Virus record (IMG/VR): IMGVR_UViG_3300021963_000334 | Location: 1 to 37,079 of that record | Reading direction: 5' to 3' (one strand) | Source: a virus | Length of the DNA stretch: 37,079 nucleotides | Shown: piece by piece, positions 7,650 to 14,598 of the stretch | Layout: each line of letters begins with the position of its first letter | How positions within the stretch are numbered: the first letter of the stretch is position 1 | Notes under the pieces: model-generated | Databases searched by the model: none | What the model saw: only the letters and a program-made list of their open reading frames with translations | What the model was told of the DNA's origin: nothing | Position numbers and translations under genes: made by a program

Positions 7650-7838
7650 ATGCTTAAACTTGATGGATATGAACTTCCAGCACATATATCTTATTCAGCA
7701 TTTACAACTTATCTGACTTGTGGTTATCAGTATTACTTAGGAAGATTACTGAAGTTAGAAGAAGAACCCTCAGTGTGGTCTGCTGGTGGCAGAGCCTTTC
7801 ACTATGCGACAGAATTGTATGACCTAGAAAATGAATGA
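7650..7838 (+). CDS. Cas4/RecB-type exonuclease, N-terminal part
   Basis: A 62-residue product with a GACAGGAG ribosome site. It matches the N-terminus of PD-(D/E)XK exonucleases of the RecB/Cas4 type: SYSAFTTYLTCGYQYYL carries the first Fe-S cluster Cys (Cys24), followed by AGGRAFHYATELYDLE. The catalytic core is in the next frame (7831-8427). Removing one A from AAAA near 7827 would fuse them as YDLEMNELWDKAW, so this may be a one-base assembly or sequencing error, a real split gene, or a programmed +1 shift. Confidence 0.75.
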   Translation: MLKLDGYELPAHISYSAFTTYLTCGYQYYLGRLLKLEEEPSVWSAGGRAFHYATELYDLENE

Positions 7839-8427
7839 ACTATGGGACAAGGCTTGGGCTAAAGAAACTGAAGGATTAGATTTCTCAATTGCTCGTGTTG
7901 CTGGTCGTTCAACGATTGCGAATCCGAATAAGGAAGATGCTGTTTGGTGGAATACACAGGGTTCCAAGTGGGTAGATAACTACATCTCTTGGCGCAAGAA
8001 TAATAAAGACTGGAAAATCTGGACTACCCCTCAAGGTGTTCGGGCTATTGAGTTGGAGTTAAATCCCATCATTGCTGATGTTCCAGTGAAGATGTTTATT
8101 GATAGGATATTTGAAGTTAACGGACAACTTGTGATTGTCGACTTGAAAACTTCCTCTCGTAAGCCAGTATCTGATTTACAGTTAGGCTTTTATAAAGTCG
8201 GTGTAGAAGAGATGCTTGGTGTTAAAGTCAATCTAGGTAATTACTGGATGTCTCGTGAGTCAGGGACAGGGGAAATGATTGACCTTAGTAGATATACGCT
8301 AGACACATTAGAATATTTTGTGTCAGGCTTTGATAAGGCTCGCAAGGCTGGTATATTTCTACCGAACCTACAATCGTGCAGTTACTGTGGACTTACAGAA
8401 CACTGCCAATTCACGAAGGATAAATAA
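7831..8427 (+). CDS. Cas4/RecB-type exonuclease, catalytic part
   Basis: This 198-residue product holds the nuclease core: Asp91 (FIDRIFEV), Asp104-Leu-Lys106 (IVDLKTSS) and Gln117 (DLQLGFY), the PD-(D/E)XK pattern of RecB-family exonucleases. Cys183, Cys186 and Cys192 (CSYCGLTEHC) complete a four-Cys cluster with Cys24 of the preceding fragment, as in Cas4 and AddB. Its role is likely recombination or DNA end processing. No ribosome site precedes the ATG at 7831, and the frame is +1 to the upstream piece with an 8-base overlap, so separate initiation looks weak. Confidence 0.8.
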   Translation: MNELWDKAWAKETEGLDFSIARVAGRSTIANPNKEDAVWWNTQGSKWVDNYISWRKNNKDWKIWTTPQGVRAIELELNPIIADVPVKMFIDRIFEVNGQLVIVDLKTSSRKPVSDLQLGFYKVGVEEMLGVKVNLGNYWMSRESGTGEMIDLSRYTLDTLEYFVSGFDKARKAGIFLPNLQSCSYCGLTEHCQFTKDK

Positions 8428-8823
8428 ATGGCAAACGAAGACTGGAAACTACAAGTCTCTTATAAAACTCCATCTGGAGACTTAATTAATATACGTGCAA
8501 ATACTTCTGAAGAACTATCAGTGTTGCTTGAAGGTGTGAGTGATTACTCTACACAGATTGCAGCAACTGGAAAGTTAATTCAAGGTGCTTACACTGCAGC
8601 CCCTTTGGGGACCACTGGTTCAACAGTAGGCACAGCGCAACCTCCTACCTCAACAACCGCCCAGCAATCGGCTCCATCCGCTATGGGAGGTCTCTCAACC
8701 CCGACTTGTATACACGGACCGCGAACACATCGCAGTGGAGTGAGCAAGACAACGGGAAAGCCTTACGCATTTTGGTCTTGCCCGCTACCACAGGGACCAG
8801 AGCAGTGCAAACCAGCAAACTAA
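8428..8823 (+). CDS. Putative zinc-ribbon protein next to exonuclease
   Basis: A 131-residue protein. The N-terminal 60 residues look like a small alpha/beta domain, followed by a Thr/Ser/Gln/Pro linker (about 60-90). The C-terminal domain contains CIHGPR, then PYAFWSCPLPQGPEQC, a Cys/His set that could bind zinc like the ribbon at topoisomerase or ssDNA-binding ends. It starts right after the exonuclease stop with a GAAGGA site. A single-stranded DNA or exonuclease partner is my inference from the pairing; I know no verified function. Confidence 0.6.
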   Translation: MANEDWKLQVSYKTPSGDLINIRANTSEELSVLLEGVSDYSTQIAATGKLIQGAYTAAPLGTTGSTVGTAQPPTSTTAQQSAPSAMGGLSTPTCIHGPRTHRSGVSKTTGKPYAFWSCPLPQGPEQCKPAN

Positions 8824-8852
8824 TTCAACAAGAACTACAATAGGAATTGGTA

Positions 8853-8888
8853 GAGGGGTAATTTTCATAAGGGGATTAGTTATCCCTC
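8853..8888 (+). promoter_or_regulatory. Intergenic hairpin
   Basis: GAGGGGTAA (8853-8861) pairs with TTATCCCTC (8880-8888), nine positions with one G-U. A smaller alternative, GGGAT (8872-8876) with ATCCC (8882-8886), uses the same right arm. No T-run follows, so attenuation or RNA processing is as likely as termination. Confidence 0.4.
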
Positions 8889-8913
8889 TTCCAACTTAAG
8901 ACAGGGGTTTTAA

Positions 8914-8991
8914 ATGATTGAAATGTTAATGTTATTTTACTTAGAAATACAACAAGTACTTGCTTTTATTATGATGTTATTGGGTATGTAA
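8914..8991 (+). CDS. 25-aa hydrophobic microprotein
   Basis: The short frame MIEMLMLFYLEIQQVLAF continues with IMMLLGM and stops at TAA, which overlaps the next ATG (TAATG). An ACAGGGG stretch lies upstream. It could be a single membrane helix or a leader peptide. Support comes only from the coupled overlaps. Confidence 0.4.
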   Translation: MIEMLMLFYLEIQQVLAFIMMLLGM

Positions 8992-9125
8992 TGAAACTAT
9001 ATTTTAAGTTTGTATGTGGTTTACATAACTGGTCAACAAGACAAATGAGTAATAGTATTAAAAAACTATATCCAGAATATCCAATTAATTTTAGAAAAGG
9101 CAAAAGTGAGAACACTTGTACGTAG
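8991..9125 (+). CDS. 44-aa basic small protein
   Basis: It starts in the TAATG overlap with the 8914 frame and ends inside the ATPase gene (20-base overlap). The product begins MKLYFKFVCGLHNWSTRQM and is Lys/Asn/Tyr-rich with two Cys. I do not recognise it. The chain of overlaps makes it more likely real than chance, but there is no homology evidence. Confidence 0.4.
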   Translation: MKLYFKFVCGLHNWSTRQMSNSIKKLYPEYPINFRKGKSENTCT

Positions 9126-9891
9126 CGTAGGTAGAAAAGATATTGGTGGAGAACCATTACCTTCTGTATTTAAAACGTTTGAAAGCAACAAGATTATATT
9201 TCGCAGAGCAGAAGTATCTATGCTTGCTGGAACTCCAGGTGTAGGTAAGTCAACTCTTGCTTTAGCCTTGGCATTAAATATGAAGGTGCCTAGTCTATAC
9301 ATATCTGCTGACACTAATGCTCACACTATGGCTATGCGATTAGCCTCAATGATTTCAGGTAAGAATCAAACTGATGTAGAAGAGTTGATGAATACTGACC
9401 AAGGTTGGACTCGTGCTGTGTTAGCAAAGGGTGCTCATATTGTTTGGTCATTTGAATCTAGTCCTACACTGCAAGATATAGATGAAGAAGTCCAAGCCTT
9501 TGAAGAACTATGGGGTTGCCCACCTGTAGCAATCTTTGTGGATAACCTTATGGATATTGCAACAGATGGAGGCGAAGAGTTCGCGTCTATGAGGGCTATT
9601 ATGAAGGAGTTAAAATACCTTGCTCGTGCTACTAACGCTGCTATCATTATTCTGCACCATACTTCTGAGGCTGTACTTGGTACTCCTTGTCAACCTCGCT
9701 CGGCTCTTCAGGGTAAAGTCGCCCAACTTCCCGCTCTTATTTGTACTCTTGGAGTCGTTGGTACTTCTATGGCTGTTGCTCCAGTAAAGAATAGATATGG
9801 CAGAGCGGATGCAAATGCTAACTTGAATTGTTGGTTATCTTTTAATCCTGAGTTTATGTTTATGAGTGACATACCTGAGAACGGTGGCTAG
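9106..9891 (+). CDS. DnaB/RepA-like hexameric helicase ATPase
   Basis: A 261-residue RecA-fold ATPase. Walker A is GTPGVGKST (42-50), Walker B is VAIFVDN (141-147), a motif-3-like strand IIILHHTSEA lies at 180-189, and the Lys/Arg finger-like VKNRYG is at 227-232. The layout fits AAA_25/RepA or the C-terminal domain of DnaB without its N-terminal domain. It likely unwinds DNA at the phage fork, working with the split primase encoded 1 kb downstream. It starts at GTG, and its stop overlaps the next start (TAGTG). Confidence 0.8.
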   Translation: MRTLVRSVGRKDIGGEPLPSVFKTFESNKIIFRRAEVSMLAGTPGVGKSTLALALALNMKVPSLYISADTNAHTMAMRLASMISGKNQTDVEELMNTDQGWTRAVLAKGAHIVWSFESSPTLQDIDEEVQAFEELWGCPPVAIFVDNLMDIATDGGEEFASMRAIMKELKYLARATNAAIIILHHTSEAVLGTPCQPRSALQGKVAQLPALICTLGVVGTSMAVAPVKNRYGRADANANLNCWLSFNPEFMFMSDIPENGG

Positions 9892-10370
9892 TGATAGTAA
9901 AACTGAGCCAAGAGGAAGTGCGAATATGCACAATGCTTGCGACGGAGAGATGGCTTGCAAAGTTTGGCTCTACAGATAAACCTAATTATGCTCAAGGCAA
10001 AGCAGATGGAAAACTAGAACACGAATTACTTTCTAATGTAAGAGCAAATGTATGTGAGTGGGCAGTAGCCAAACAATATAATCAGTCTTGGAATGTGCCT
10101 TGGTATCCCAATAGCCTTCACCCTCAGCGTAAATCATTGGCTGATGTAGGGGCAAACTATGAGGTTAGGTCTATAAGGACTCAGACTTCTATACCATTTT
10201 GGAAGAAGGACATTAACAACTATATATTCGGAGCGAAGGTATTAGATGTTGAGTATTACTCTGAAGTTGAGGTATACGGACACATCGCGCCTACTGACTA
10301 TATGACTGACGAATGGTATGATTCATACATTGAAGGCTGGCGAGTGCCAGTTGAACAGTTTAAGGAGTGA
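9891..10370 (+). CDS. Hypothetical protein, possible PD-(D/E)XK nuclease
   Basis: A 159-residue protein starting at GTG in a TAGTG overlap. I do not recognise a named family. The spacing of Glu56 (CEWAVAKQYN), Asp85 (LADVGANY) and Glu91-Val-Arg93 (EVRSI) resembles the E-D-(D/E)XK order of restriction-like folds, with Arg in place of Lys. Many aromatic residues follow. The location among DNA-processing genes fits a nuclease, but the assignment is tentative. Confidence 0.55.
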   Translation: MIVKLSQEEVRICTMLATERWLAKFGSTDKPNYAQGKADGKLEHELLSNVRANVCEWAVAKQYNQSWNVPWYPNSLHPQRKSLADVGANYEVRSIRTQTSIPFWKKDINNYIFGAKVLDVEYYSEVEVYGHIAPTDYMTDEWYDSYIEGWRVPVEQFKE

Positions 10371-10372
10371 GC

Positions 10373-10570
10373 GTGATTAGAGAAGAAGAAGATGATATGA
10401 CACAGGAGATTCGTCGTCTTGTTTTACTTGAAGTTAATGCAGAGATAAAAGAATTTGTTACAAAGATTCAAGAAGCAAAGATTAATCCTACTGATGAGTG
10501 GGGTGATGGTCTTAACCAAGGATTAGATTGGGCTATTCGCATTCTTAAGAAAGATAAGAGTGCATACTAG
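10373..10570 (+). CDS. Small acidic hypothetical protein
   Basis: The start GTG at 10373 is preceded by AAGGAG with a 5-base gap. GTG at 10367 lies inside that ribosome site, and ATG at 10397 is an alternative. The 65-residue product has an acidic N-terminus (IREEEDDM), a helical middle and the phrase WGDGLNQGLDWAIRIL, typical of small phage proteins of unknown role. Its stop overlaps the next GTG (TAGTG). Confidence 0.6.
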   Translation: MIREEEDDMTQEIRRLVLLEVNAEIKEFVTKIQEAKINPTDEWGDGLNQGLDWAIRILKKDKSAY

Positions 10571-10920
10571 TGCCATCTCAATCCCGTAAACATAGGGGAT
10601 ATCGTAGCCAGAAAGTAGTGGCTGAGTATTTAGCACTCAATGGATTTCCATATGCAGAATCTACAGGCGCAGGTCGTAGTGGCACAGATATAACTGGTTG
10701 TGTTGGTATAGATTGGGAGGTCAAAGCACGGACAGGATTCAATCCATCTAGTGCCATCAAGCAATTAAAAGAACGTGCTAAGACTGGCATACTTGGCTTA
10801 GTTTGCTTAAGACTTAATGGTCAAGGTGAAGAGAAAATCAAGGATTGGGTTGTAGTGTTGAGACTAGAAGATGTAGTTAATCTTTTAAAGGAGGCAGGAT
10901 ACGGTGAGAAGAAACGATAA
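10570..10920 (+). CDS. Holliday junction resolvase-like nuclease
   Basis: A 116-residue PD-(D/E)XK protein. Glu19 (VVAEYLALNGF), Asp40 (GRSGTDITG) and Glu50-Val-Lys52 (DWEVKAR) give the archaeal-type Hjc/VRR-NUC catalytic set, and the length fits. It probably cleaves branched DNA to ready concatemers for packaging. It starts at GTG and overlaps the primase zinc-finger gene by 17 bases. Confidence 0.75.
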   Translation: MPSQSRKHRGYRSQKVVAEYLALNGFPYAESTGAGRSGTDITGCVGIDWEVKARTGFNPSSAIKQLKERAKTGILGLVCLRLNGQGEEKIKDWVVVLRLEDVVNLLKEAGYGEKKR

Positions 10921-11281
10921 TGATTTACCAAGCATTAGAGAAATTCTTTTACACTATGGGGCAACGCTACGACAAACTCACGGACAAGTTAATCTTAAAT
11001 GTCCGTTCCATTCTGACACACATCAGTCAGGAACTGCGAACTTAGATAATAATATATTCTTTTGTTTTGCTTGCGGAGTGCAAGGTAACAGTTTACAAAT
11101 CATAAGCCTACAAGAAGGAGTTAACATACGTGAAGCAGAGCGCATCGCAGAAGGAATTACTGGACAAAGCGGCAGCACGATACGCGGAAAACATTTATCA
11201 GGCGGAAGATTACCTAAGAAGCAGAGGCATTCCATTGGAAGTGGCACGTCTGGCGCAATTAGGCGTAGTCGTGGAGCCTGA
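10904..11281 (+). CDS. DNA primase, CHC2 zinc-finger part
   Basis: A 125-residue product starting at GTG behind AAAGGAGG. Cys33, His36, Cys54 and Cys57 (CPFHSD and CFACGVQGN) form the CHC2 finger of DnaG-type primases, and REAERIAE follows as in the family. After about residue 90 the frame turns into Arg/Ser/Gly-rich sequence that does not look like primase and is the shadow of the Toprim gene, which begins within this frame at 11130. Cluster A mycobacteriophages are known to split primase in a similar way. Confidence 0.75.
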   Translation: MRRNDNDLPSIREILLHYGATLRQTHGQVNLKCPFHSDTHQSGTANLDNNIFFCFACGVQGNSLQIISLQEGVNIREAERIAEGITGQSGSTIRGKHLSGGRLPKKQRHSIGSGTSGAIRRSRGA

Positions 11282-11750
11282 AGTTGGACACGAAGCGTTT
11301 CACGGAAGACTCTCAATACCGTATATTACCAAGACTGGTGCAGTCGATTTGCGTTTTCGCTCTCTTAATCCTGCTGTTGAGCCTAAGTATATGGGTATGA
11401 CTGGTGCTGATACCAAGATGTATAACGTATTAGATATAGATAAAGCAAACGATTTTATAGGAGTGTGCGAAGGTGAACTTGATACTATTACTCTCTCTGC
11501 TTGCGTTGGTATCCCCTGTGTCGGTGTTCCTGGGGCTAACAGTTGGAAGAAACATTACACTCGCTTACTTGCAGACTTTGAAAGAGTATTCGTCTTTGCA
11601 GATGGTGACCAACCAGGCACAGAATTCGCACGCTCATTGGCTAGGGAACTACCCGTCACTATTGTGCAACTGCCAGAAGGAGAAGATGTCAACTCAGCCT
11701 ACGTTAAGTTCGGAGCAGGATATATAAGGGAGAAGGCTGGACTTGAGTGA
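11130..11750 (+). CDS. DNA primase, Toprim catalytic part
   Basis: A 206-residue product starting at GTG, with its own AAGGAG site nine bases upstream inside the zinc-finger gene (152-base overlap, +1 frame). It continues the primase pattern with YLRSRGIP, HGRLSIPY and KYMGMTGADTKMYN. The Toprim motifs are EGELD at 114-118 and ADGDQPG at 157-163, giving the metal-binding Glu and Asp residues. It makes RNA primers for the phage fork together with the CHC2 protein and the helicase. Its stop overlaps the next start (GTGA). Confidence 0.8.
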   Translation: MKQSASQKELLDKAAARYAENIYQAEDYLRSRGIPLEVARLAQLGVVVEPEVGHEAFHGRLSIPYITKTGAVDLRFRSLNPAVEPKYMGMTGADTKMYNVLDIDKANDFIGVCEGELDTITLSACVGIPCVGVPGANSWKKHYTRLLADFERVFVFADGDQPGTEFARSLARELPVTIVQLPEGEDVNSAYVKFGAGYIREKAGLE

Positions 11751-12112
11751 TAGAGCCGATTGACCCAGACTATCTAAAGTGTCACGAGTGTGGGGAAGAG
11801 TTTGAAAATTCATTTGATTTAATAGACCATACCCTAGAAGATGACGATGACTTTGACCCTTATCTAATTCTCCCTAATGGGTATAGATTAATGCTTGGTT
11901 CTCTACTTAAATTTCTTTATGATAATTCGGACAACACGGAACAAATAAGACATATAGCACAATCTACCTATGTTACACTTTTTGCAGCAGAAAATGGCTA
12001 TGACTTAATTGACACGTTGATTGAGGATATGATAGTCAAATCTTCTCTACAAAATTTTGACGAATCACTTCAGCAATTACTAACTGAAGGCGACAAAGAG
12101 AATGGGGAATGA
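11747..12112 (+). CDS. Zinc-finger hypothetical protein
   Basis: A 121-residue acidic protein with an N-terminal C2H-type motif (LKCHECGEEFENSFDLIDH), then an Asp-rich turn and PYLILPNGYRLMLGSLLKF. The pattern recurs in actinophage proteins of unknown function next to primase genes. A DNA- or protein-binding role in replication is inferred from place only. It starts at GTG. Confidence 0.6.
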   Translation: MIEPIDPDYLKCHECGEEFENSFDLIDHTLEDDDDFDPYLILPNGYRLMLGSLLKFLYDNSDNTEQIRHIAQSTYVTLFAAENGYDLIDTLIEDMIVKSSLQNFDESLQQLLTEGDKENGE

Positions 12113-12118
12113 AGAAGT

Positions 12119-12502
12119 ATGGCAGATTATAACCCACTTGGAAACACAAGGTTTCCATATAACATCAACAAAGATACGGAACCAACTATTGATAATAGAA
12201 ATCACAGTGCCTCTGCTCTCGAACCCAAGTTTGCAATAGCGGTCAGCGAAACATTCGATGAACTCAAAGAATTACTCATCAAGAAGCACCTTGATTACGG
12301 TCCGAAAAATATCTCGGACTCACCAGGTGGACCTCTCAATGGATTACGAGTGCGTATGCACGACAAACTTGCTCGTATCAATAACCTTGTCGACAAAGGC
12401 ACAACACCACAATACGAATCGCTTGAAGACTCCTTTAAAGATATGGCAAACTACTCAATCATAGCCTTGCTTGTCTTAAGACATAAGTGGGATACTGAAT
12501 GA
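12119..12502 (+). CDS. DUF1599-like (nucleotide-modification-associated) protein
   Basis: A 127-residue protein. Residues about 42-125 carry the pattern KKHLDYGPKNI, GLRVRMHDKLARINNL and ESLEDSFKDMANYSIIALL that I associate with DUF1599, also described as nucleotide modification-associated domain 1 and related to MazG-type all-helical folds. The acidic residues could bind metal and a nucleotide. A part in the nucleotide pool or in base modification is possible. The family call comes from memory of the pattern. Confidence 0.6.
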   Translation: MADYNPLGNTRFPYNINKDTEPTIDNRNHSASALEPKFAIAVSETFDELKELLIKKHLDYGPKNISDSPGGPLNGLRVRMHDKLARINNLVDKGTTPQYESLEDSFKDMANYSIIALLVLRHKWDTE

Positions 12503-12888
12503 AGGAACAAGAGTTATTCGATTGGTTAAAGGTTGGACACTATTCTGATTTAGAAAAGTCTTCTAATGAATATGATGGATTTGATTGCGTTAGTAATGAA
12601 TTCAAAATGTTTATTGAACTTAAGTCCAGACTTACCCATTACGATACTCTGTTGTTAGAAAGAAAGAAGTTTGATTTCCTAGTTGTAACTGCAGAAACTC
12701 TGGGCTACCAACCTTGGTATATAAACTCTACACCTAGTGGTGTCTGGGCTTTCCCTCTTAACTCAGTAGTTAAAGATTTAGAATGGGTTGATAAGTGGTT
12801 GCCTACTACAACTGAGTTCCAAAATAAATCAAAGACAACTAAGTTAGTTACATTTCTTCCATTAGAATTGGGTATAAAACTAACGTGA
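12499..12888 (+). CDS. PD-(D/E)XK nuclease-like protein
   Basis: A 129-residue protein overlapping the previous gene by ATGA. Asp26/Asp29 (YDGFDC) and Glu40-Leu-Lys42 (FIELKSRLTHYD) match the restriction-endonuclease-like core, followed by LLLERKKFDFLVV. The C-terminal half is aromatic-rich with no further motif. It could be an endonuclease for host DNA breakdown or recombination. It is coupled to the sigma-like gene by GTGA. Confidence 0.6.
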   Translation: MKEQELFDWLKVGHYSDLEKSSNEYDGFDCVSNEFKMFIELKSRLTHYDTLLLERKKFDFLVVTAETLGYQPWYINSTPSGVWAFPLNSVVKDLEWVDKWLPTTTEFQNKSKTTKLVTFLPLELGIKLT

Positions 12889-13535
12889 TTGAATGGGATA
12901 GAATAAAGAAATGGGACTACATTGTAGACTCTGTTGCCTCTGAGTATCAACTTAAGTTTAAGATTGATATACAAGATATAAAACAAAATCTATATCAGTG
13001 GTTTGTTGAGCACCCAAATAAACTAGATACTTGGGAAGCAATAGGTGAGAAGGACGCAAAGAATTTAATCTATCGCTCACTGCGTAACCAAGCACTTGAT
13101 TATTGTCAGGCTTGGAAAGCAAAGACAGGTGGATATGAAACCTCTGACTTATTCTTTTACCAAGCAGATATGATTGAAGCCTTGTTGCCCTCTGTCTTAA
13201 GAGGTGAGATAAATCTTGCACATAAATTAAATCTCGGTGGCACTGCTCGCCCTTCTGCACCCTCTGAAGGTGGCAATATGATGGCTATGATGATTGAGAT
13301 TGACGCTGGATTTTGGAAGTTAGGTAAAGAGGATAGGAAGTTATTGTTCCTGCGTTACTCTGAGAGTATGGACTTCCAAGCAATTGCAGATGAAATGAAA
13401 TTACCTAGTGAAGACACTGCTCGTATGAGAAACAAGCGTGCAATAAAGAAATTAATTAATAAGATTGGTGGGTTTAAACCATATCGTGATGAAGATTTAC
13501 CAGAAGCAACAGAGGCTCAACCACCAGTAGAATAA
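12885..13535 (+). CDS. RNA polymerase sigma factor-like protein
   Basis: A 216-residue protein starting at GTG. The C-terminal part (about 140-195) looks like sigma region 4: KLGKEDRKLLFLRYSESMDF, then QAIADEMKLPSEDTARMRNK, a helix-turn-helix. The N-terminal half is helical with LIYRSLRNQALDYCQAWKA and could be a degenerate region 2. It is the last gene of the replication block, suggesting middle or late transcription control. A DNA-binding protein without sigma activity is the alternative. Its 3' end overlaps the convergent minus-strand gene by 19 bases. Confidence 0.6.
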   Translation: MIEWDRIKKWDYIVDSVASEYQLKFKIDIQDIKQNLYQWFVEHPNKLDTWEAIGEKDAKNLIYRSLRNQALDYCQAWKAKTGGYETSDLFFYQADMIEALLPSVLRGEINLAHKLNLGGTARPSAPSEGGNMMAMMIEIDAGFWKLGKEDRKLLFLRYSESMDFQAIADEMKLPSEDTARMRNKRAIKKLINKIGGFKPYRDEDLPEATEAQPPVE

Positions 13536-13684
13536 AATCCACCAGTCTTAAAGATGGTAGGAATAGCAGACCATAATCTAGTCATACTTTCATTACAACA
13601 TACAGGTATTGTTTCATCATCGTGCGCCTTGCTTAACTCTTGTTGTCCACCACATACATTACATTTATATTCATACGTTGGCAT
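13517..13684 (-). CDS. FmdB-like zinc-ribbon protein (55 aa)
   Basis: The start MPTYEYKCNVCGG is the FmdB-family signature, with the Cys8/Cys11 pair and a second pair at Cys29/Cys30 (PVCCNE). FmdB proteins are small putative regulators. ATG overlaps the stop of the upstream gene (TAATG). The stop lies inside the 3' end of the convergent sigma-like gene. It is the last gene of the minus-strand cassette. Confidence 0.75.
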   Translation of the reverse strand: MPTYEYKCNVCGGQQELSKAHDDETIPVCCNESMTRLWSAIPTIFKTGGFYSTGG

Positions 13685-13860
13685 TAATCACACCCATCTA
13701 TCTCTGTTGGTGCAGTAGCCACAGCCCCACACTCATCACATACTTGGTCTAACAAATACATTCCTACTTGCCTTGTCTCCATATCCCACATTACTTTTAT
13801 ATTCCACATCTTTGAACCACATACACATACGAATACGGGTTCACCCCGTAAGTCAAACAT
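13684..13860 (-). CDS. 58-aa zinc-ribbon protein
   Basis: I start it at 13860, where ATG overlaps the stop of the transglycosylase gene (TAATG); a longer in-frame start at 13902 lies inside that gene and has no ribosome site. The product has CVCG near residue 13 and CDECG near residue 42, likely a four-Cys zinc ribbon with a beta-hairpin between. The final residues are GCD. Function is unknown. Confidence 0.65.
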   Translation of the reverse strand: MFDLRGEPVFVCVCGSKMWNIKVMWDMETRQVGMYLLDQVCDECGAVATAPTEIDGCD

Positions 13861-14321
13861 TAATACCAATTGTGTCGGGTATGCCACCTTTGTGCAGAGC
13901 AAGGAGTTTTATATCTGTGTTGAATATATTTATAAGTGTGTAATATTTGAACCATAGGGTCTTTGCTTTTTTCTTTAAGTCTTTGTCCAATTCCAAATGC
14001 ACTTGAACCAGACCTGTTCTTTGCCAAATGGTCATACCTTGCCTCTTTAATAAAGATTTTATCAAGGCACGCCCACTCCTTATCTTTCCAACCATACCCA
14101 ACCCAAGCAATCTTCTTAGCCAACGCTTTGTTAGCCTTCTTCTGCTCCATTGTAGCCTTTGTTGGCTCTGGATTGGGGGATTTAAAGGGTGCGCCTGTGT
14201 TGTTTACAGAGAATAAAGTTAGGGTGATAACCAATAAGGCTAGGAATATCACCTTGAACTTTAAGCCAACTTTCTTTCTGCCCTTACTTTTCTTCTGTTG
14301 TGTTCTGATAGTCCGCCCCAT
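13860..14321 (-). CDS. Membrane-anchored lytic transglycosylase-like protein
   Basis: A 153-residue protein. A basic N-terminus is followed by a membrane anchor (about 22-38, FKVIFLALLVITLTLF) and a linker. The C-terminal domain has KEWACLDKIFIKEARY (probable catalytic Glu93), NRSGSSAFGIGQ, YIQHRYKTPC and ends HNWY, matching the SLT/aggregation-promoting-factor-type domain of actinobacteria. Cys85 and Cys141 could form a disulfide outside the cell. The start at 14321 follows GAAAGG and overlaps WhiB by 61 bases; upstream ATG 14363 is less likely. It is notable that a wall hydrolase sits in this cassette rather than with the lysis genes. Confidence 0.7.
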   Translation of the reverse strand: MGRTIRTQQKKSKGRKKVGLKFKVIFLALLVITLTLFSVNNTGAPFKSPNPEPTKATMEQKKANKALAKKIAWVGYGWKDKEWACLDKIFIKEARYDHLAKNRSGSSAFGIGQRLKEKSKDPMVQILHTYKYIQHRYKTPCSAQRWHTRHNWY

Positions 14322-14512
14322 ACGCCAAACCTTTCGTCGTTGTCTAATGAATACTTTAAACATTCCTCTTTAACATCACAGGCTTTGCATATTCTTTTAA
14401 CCCTTGATACATCATCTCCCTTTTCAGGGAAAAATAAATCAGGGTCTACCTCAGCACACAAGGCTCTCCTTGTCCACTCAGGTGGCATTAATATCTCACT
14501 AATTATACTCAT
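14261..14512 (-). CDS. whiB: WhiB-family transcriptional regulator
   Basis: This 83-residue protein has all WhiB marks: Cys19, Cys42, Cys45 and Cys51 (C-x2-C-x5-C spacing) for a 4Fe-4S cluster, the FGVWGG turn at 62-67 and a basic tail (RRKVRAERK) for DNA contact. WhiB proteins bind sigma region 4 of the actinobacterial RNA polymerase. The phage copy probably redirects host transcription. A GGAGGA site precedes the ATG, which also overlaps the stop of a 29-residue membrane peptide (ATGA). Confidence 0.93.
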   Translation of the reverse strand: MSIISEILMPPEWTRRALCAEVDPDLFFPEKGDDVSRVKRICKACDVKEECLKYSLDNDERFGVWGGLSEHNRRKVRAERKLA

Positions 14513-14598
14513 CTAGTCCTCCAATTTCTCCAATAGTAAAGCCATTTTTTATGATATCTGAGCATAAGCAATAGGAGGAAGAATAAAGTTATGCTCAT
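14509..14598 (-). CDS. 29-aa membrane microprotein
   Basis: The frame begins MSITLFFLLLLMLRYHKKW and ends in an aromatic/Arg-rich tail (YYWRNWRTR). It starts in an ATGA overlap with the stop of the 14595 gene and stops in an ATGA overlap with the WhiB start, so it fills the gap exactly. The shape is one membrane helix with a positively charged cytoplasmic tail. The perfect coupling on both sides is the main evidence. Confidence 0.6.
   Translation of the reverse strand: MSITLFFLLLLMLRYHKKWLYYWRNWRTR

Noticed and set aside
13963-14373. Plus-strand open frame of 136 codons over the transglycosylase and WhiB genes.
   Set aside because: The minus strand encodes two recognisable proteins here (WhiB and a transglycosylase) with ribosome sites; the plus frame has neither.
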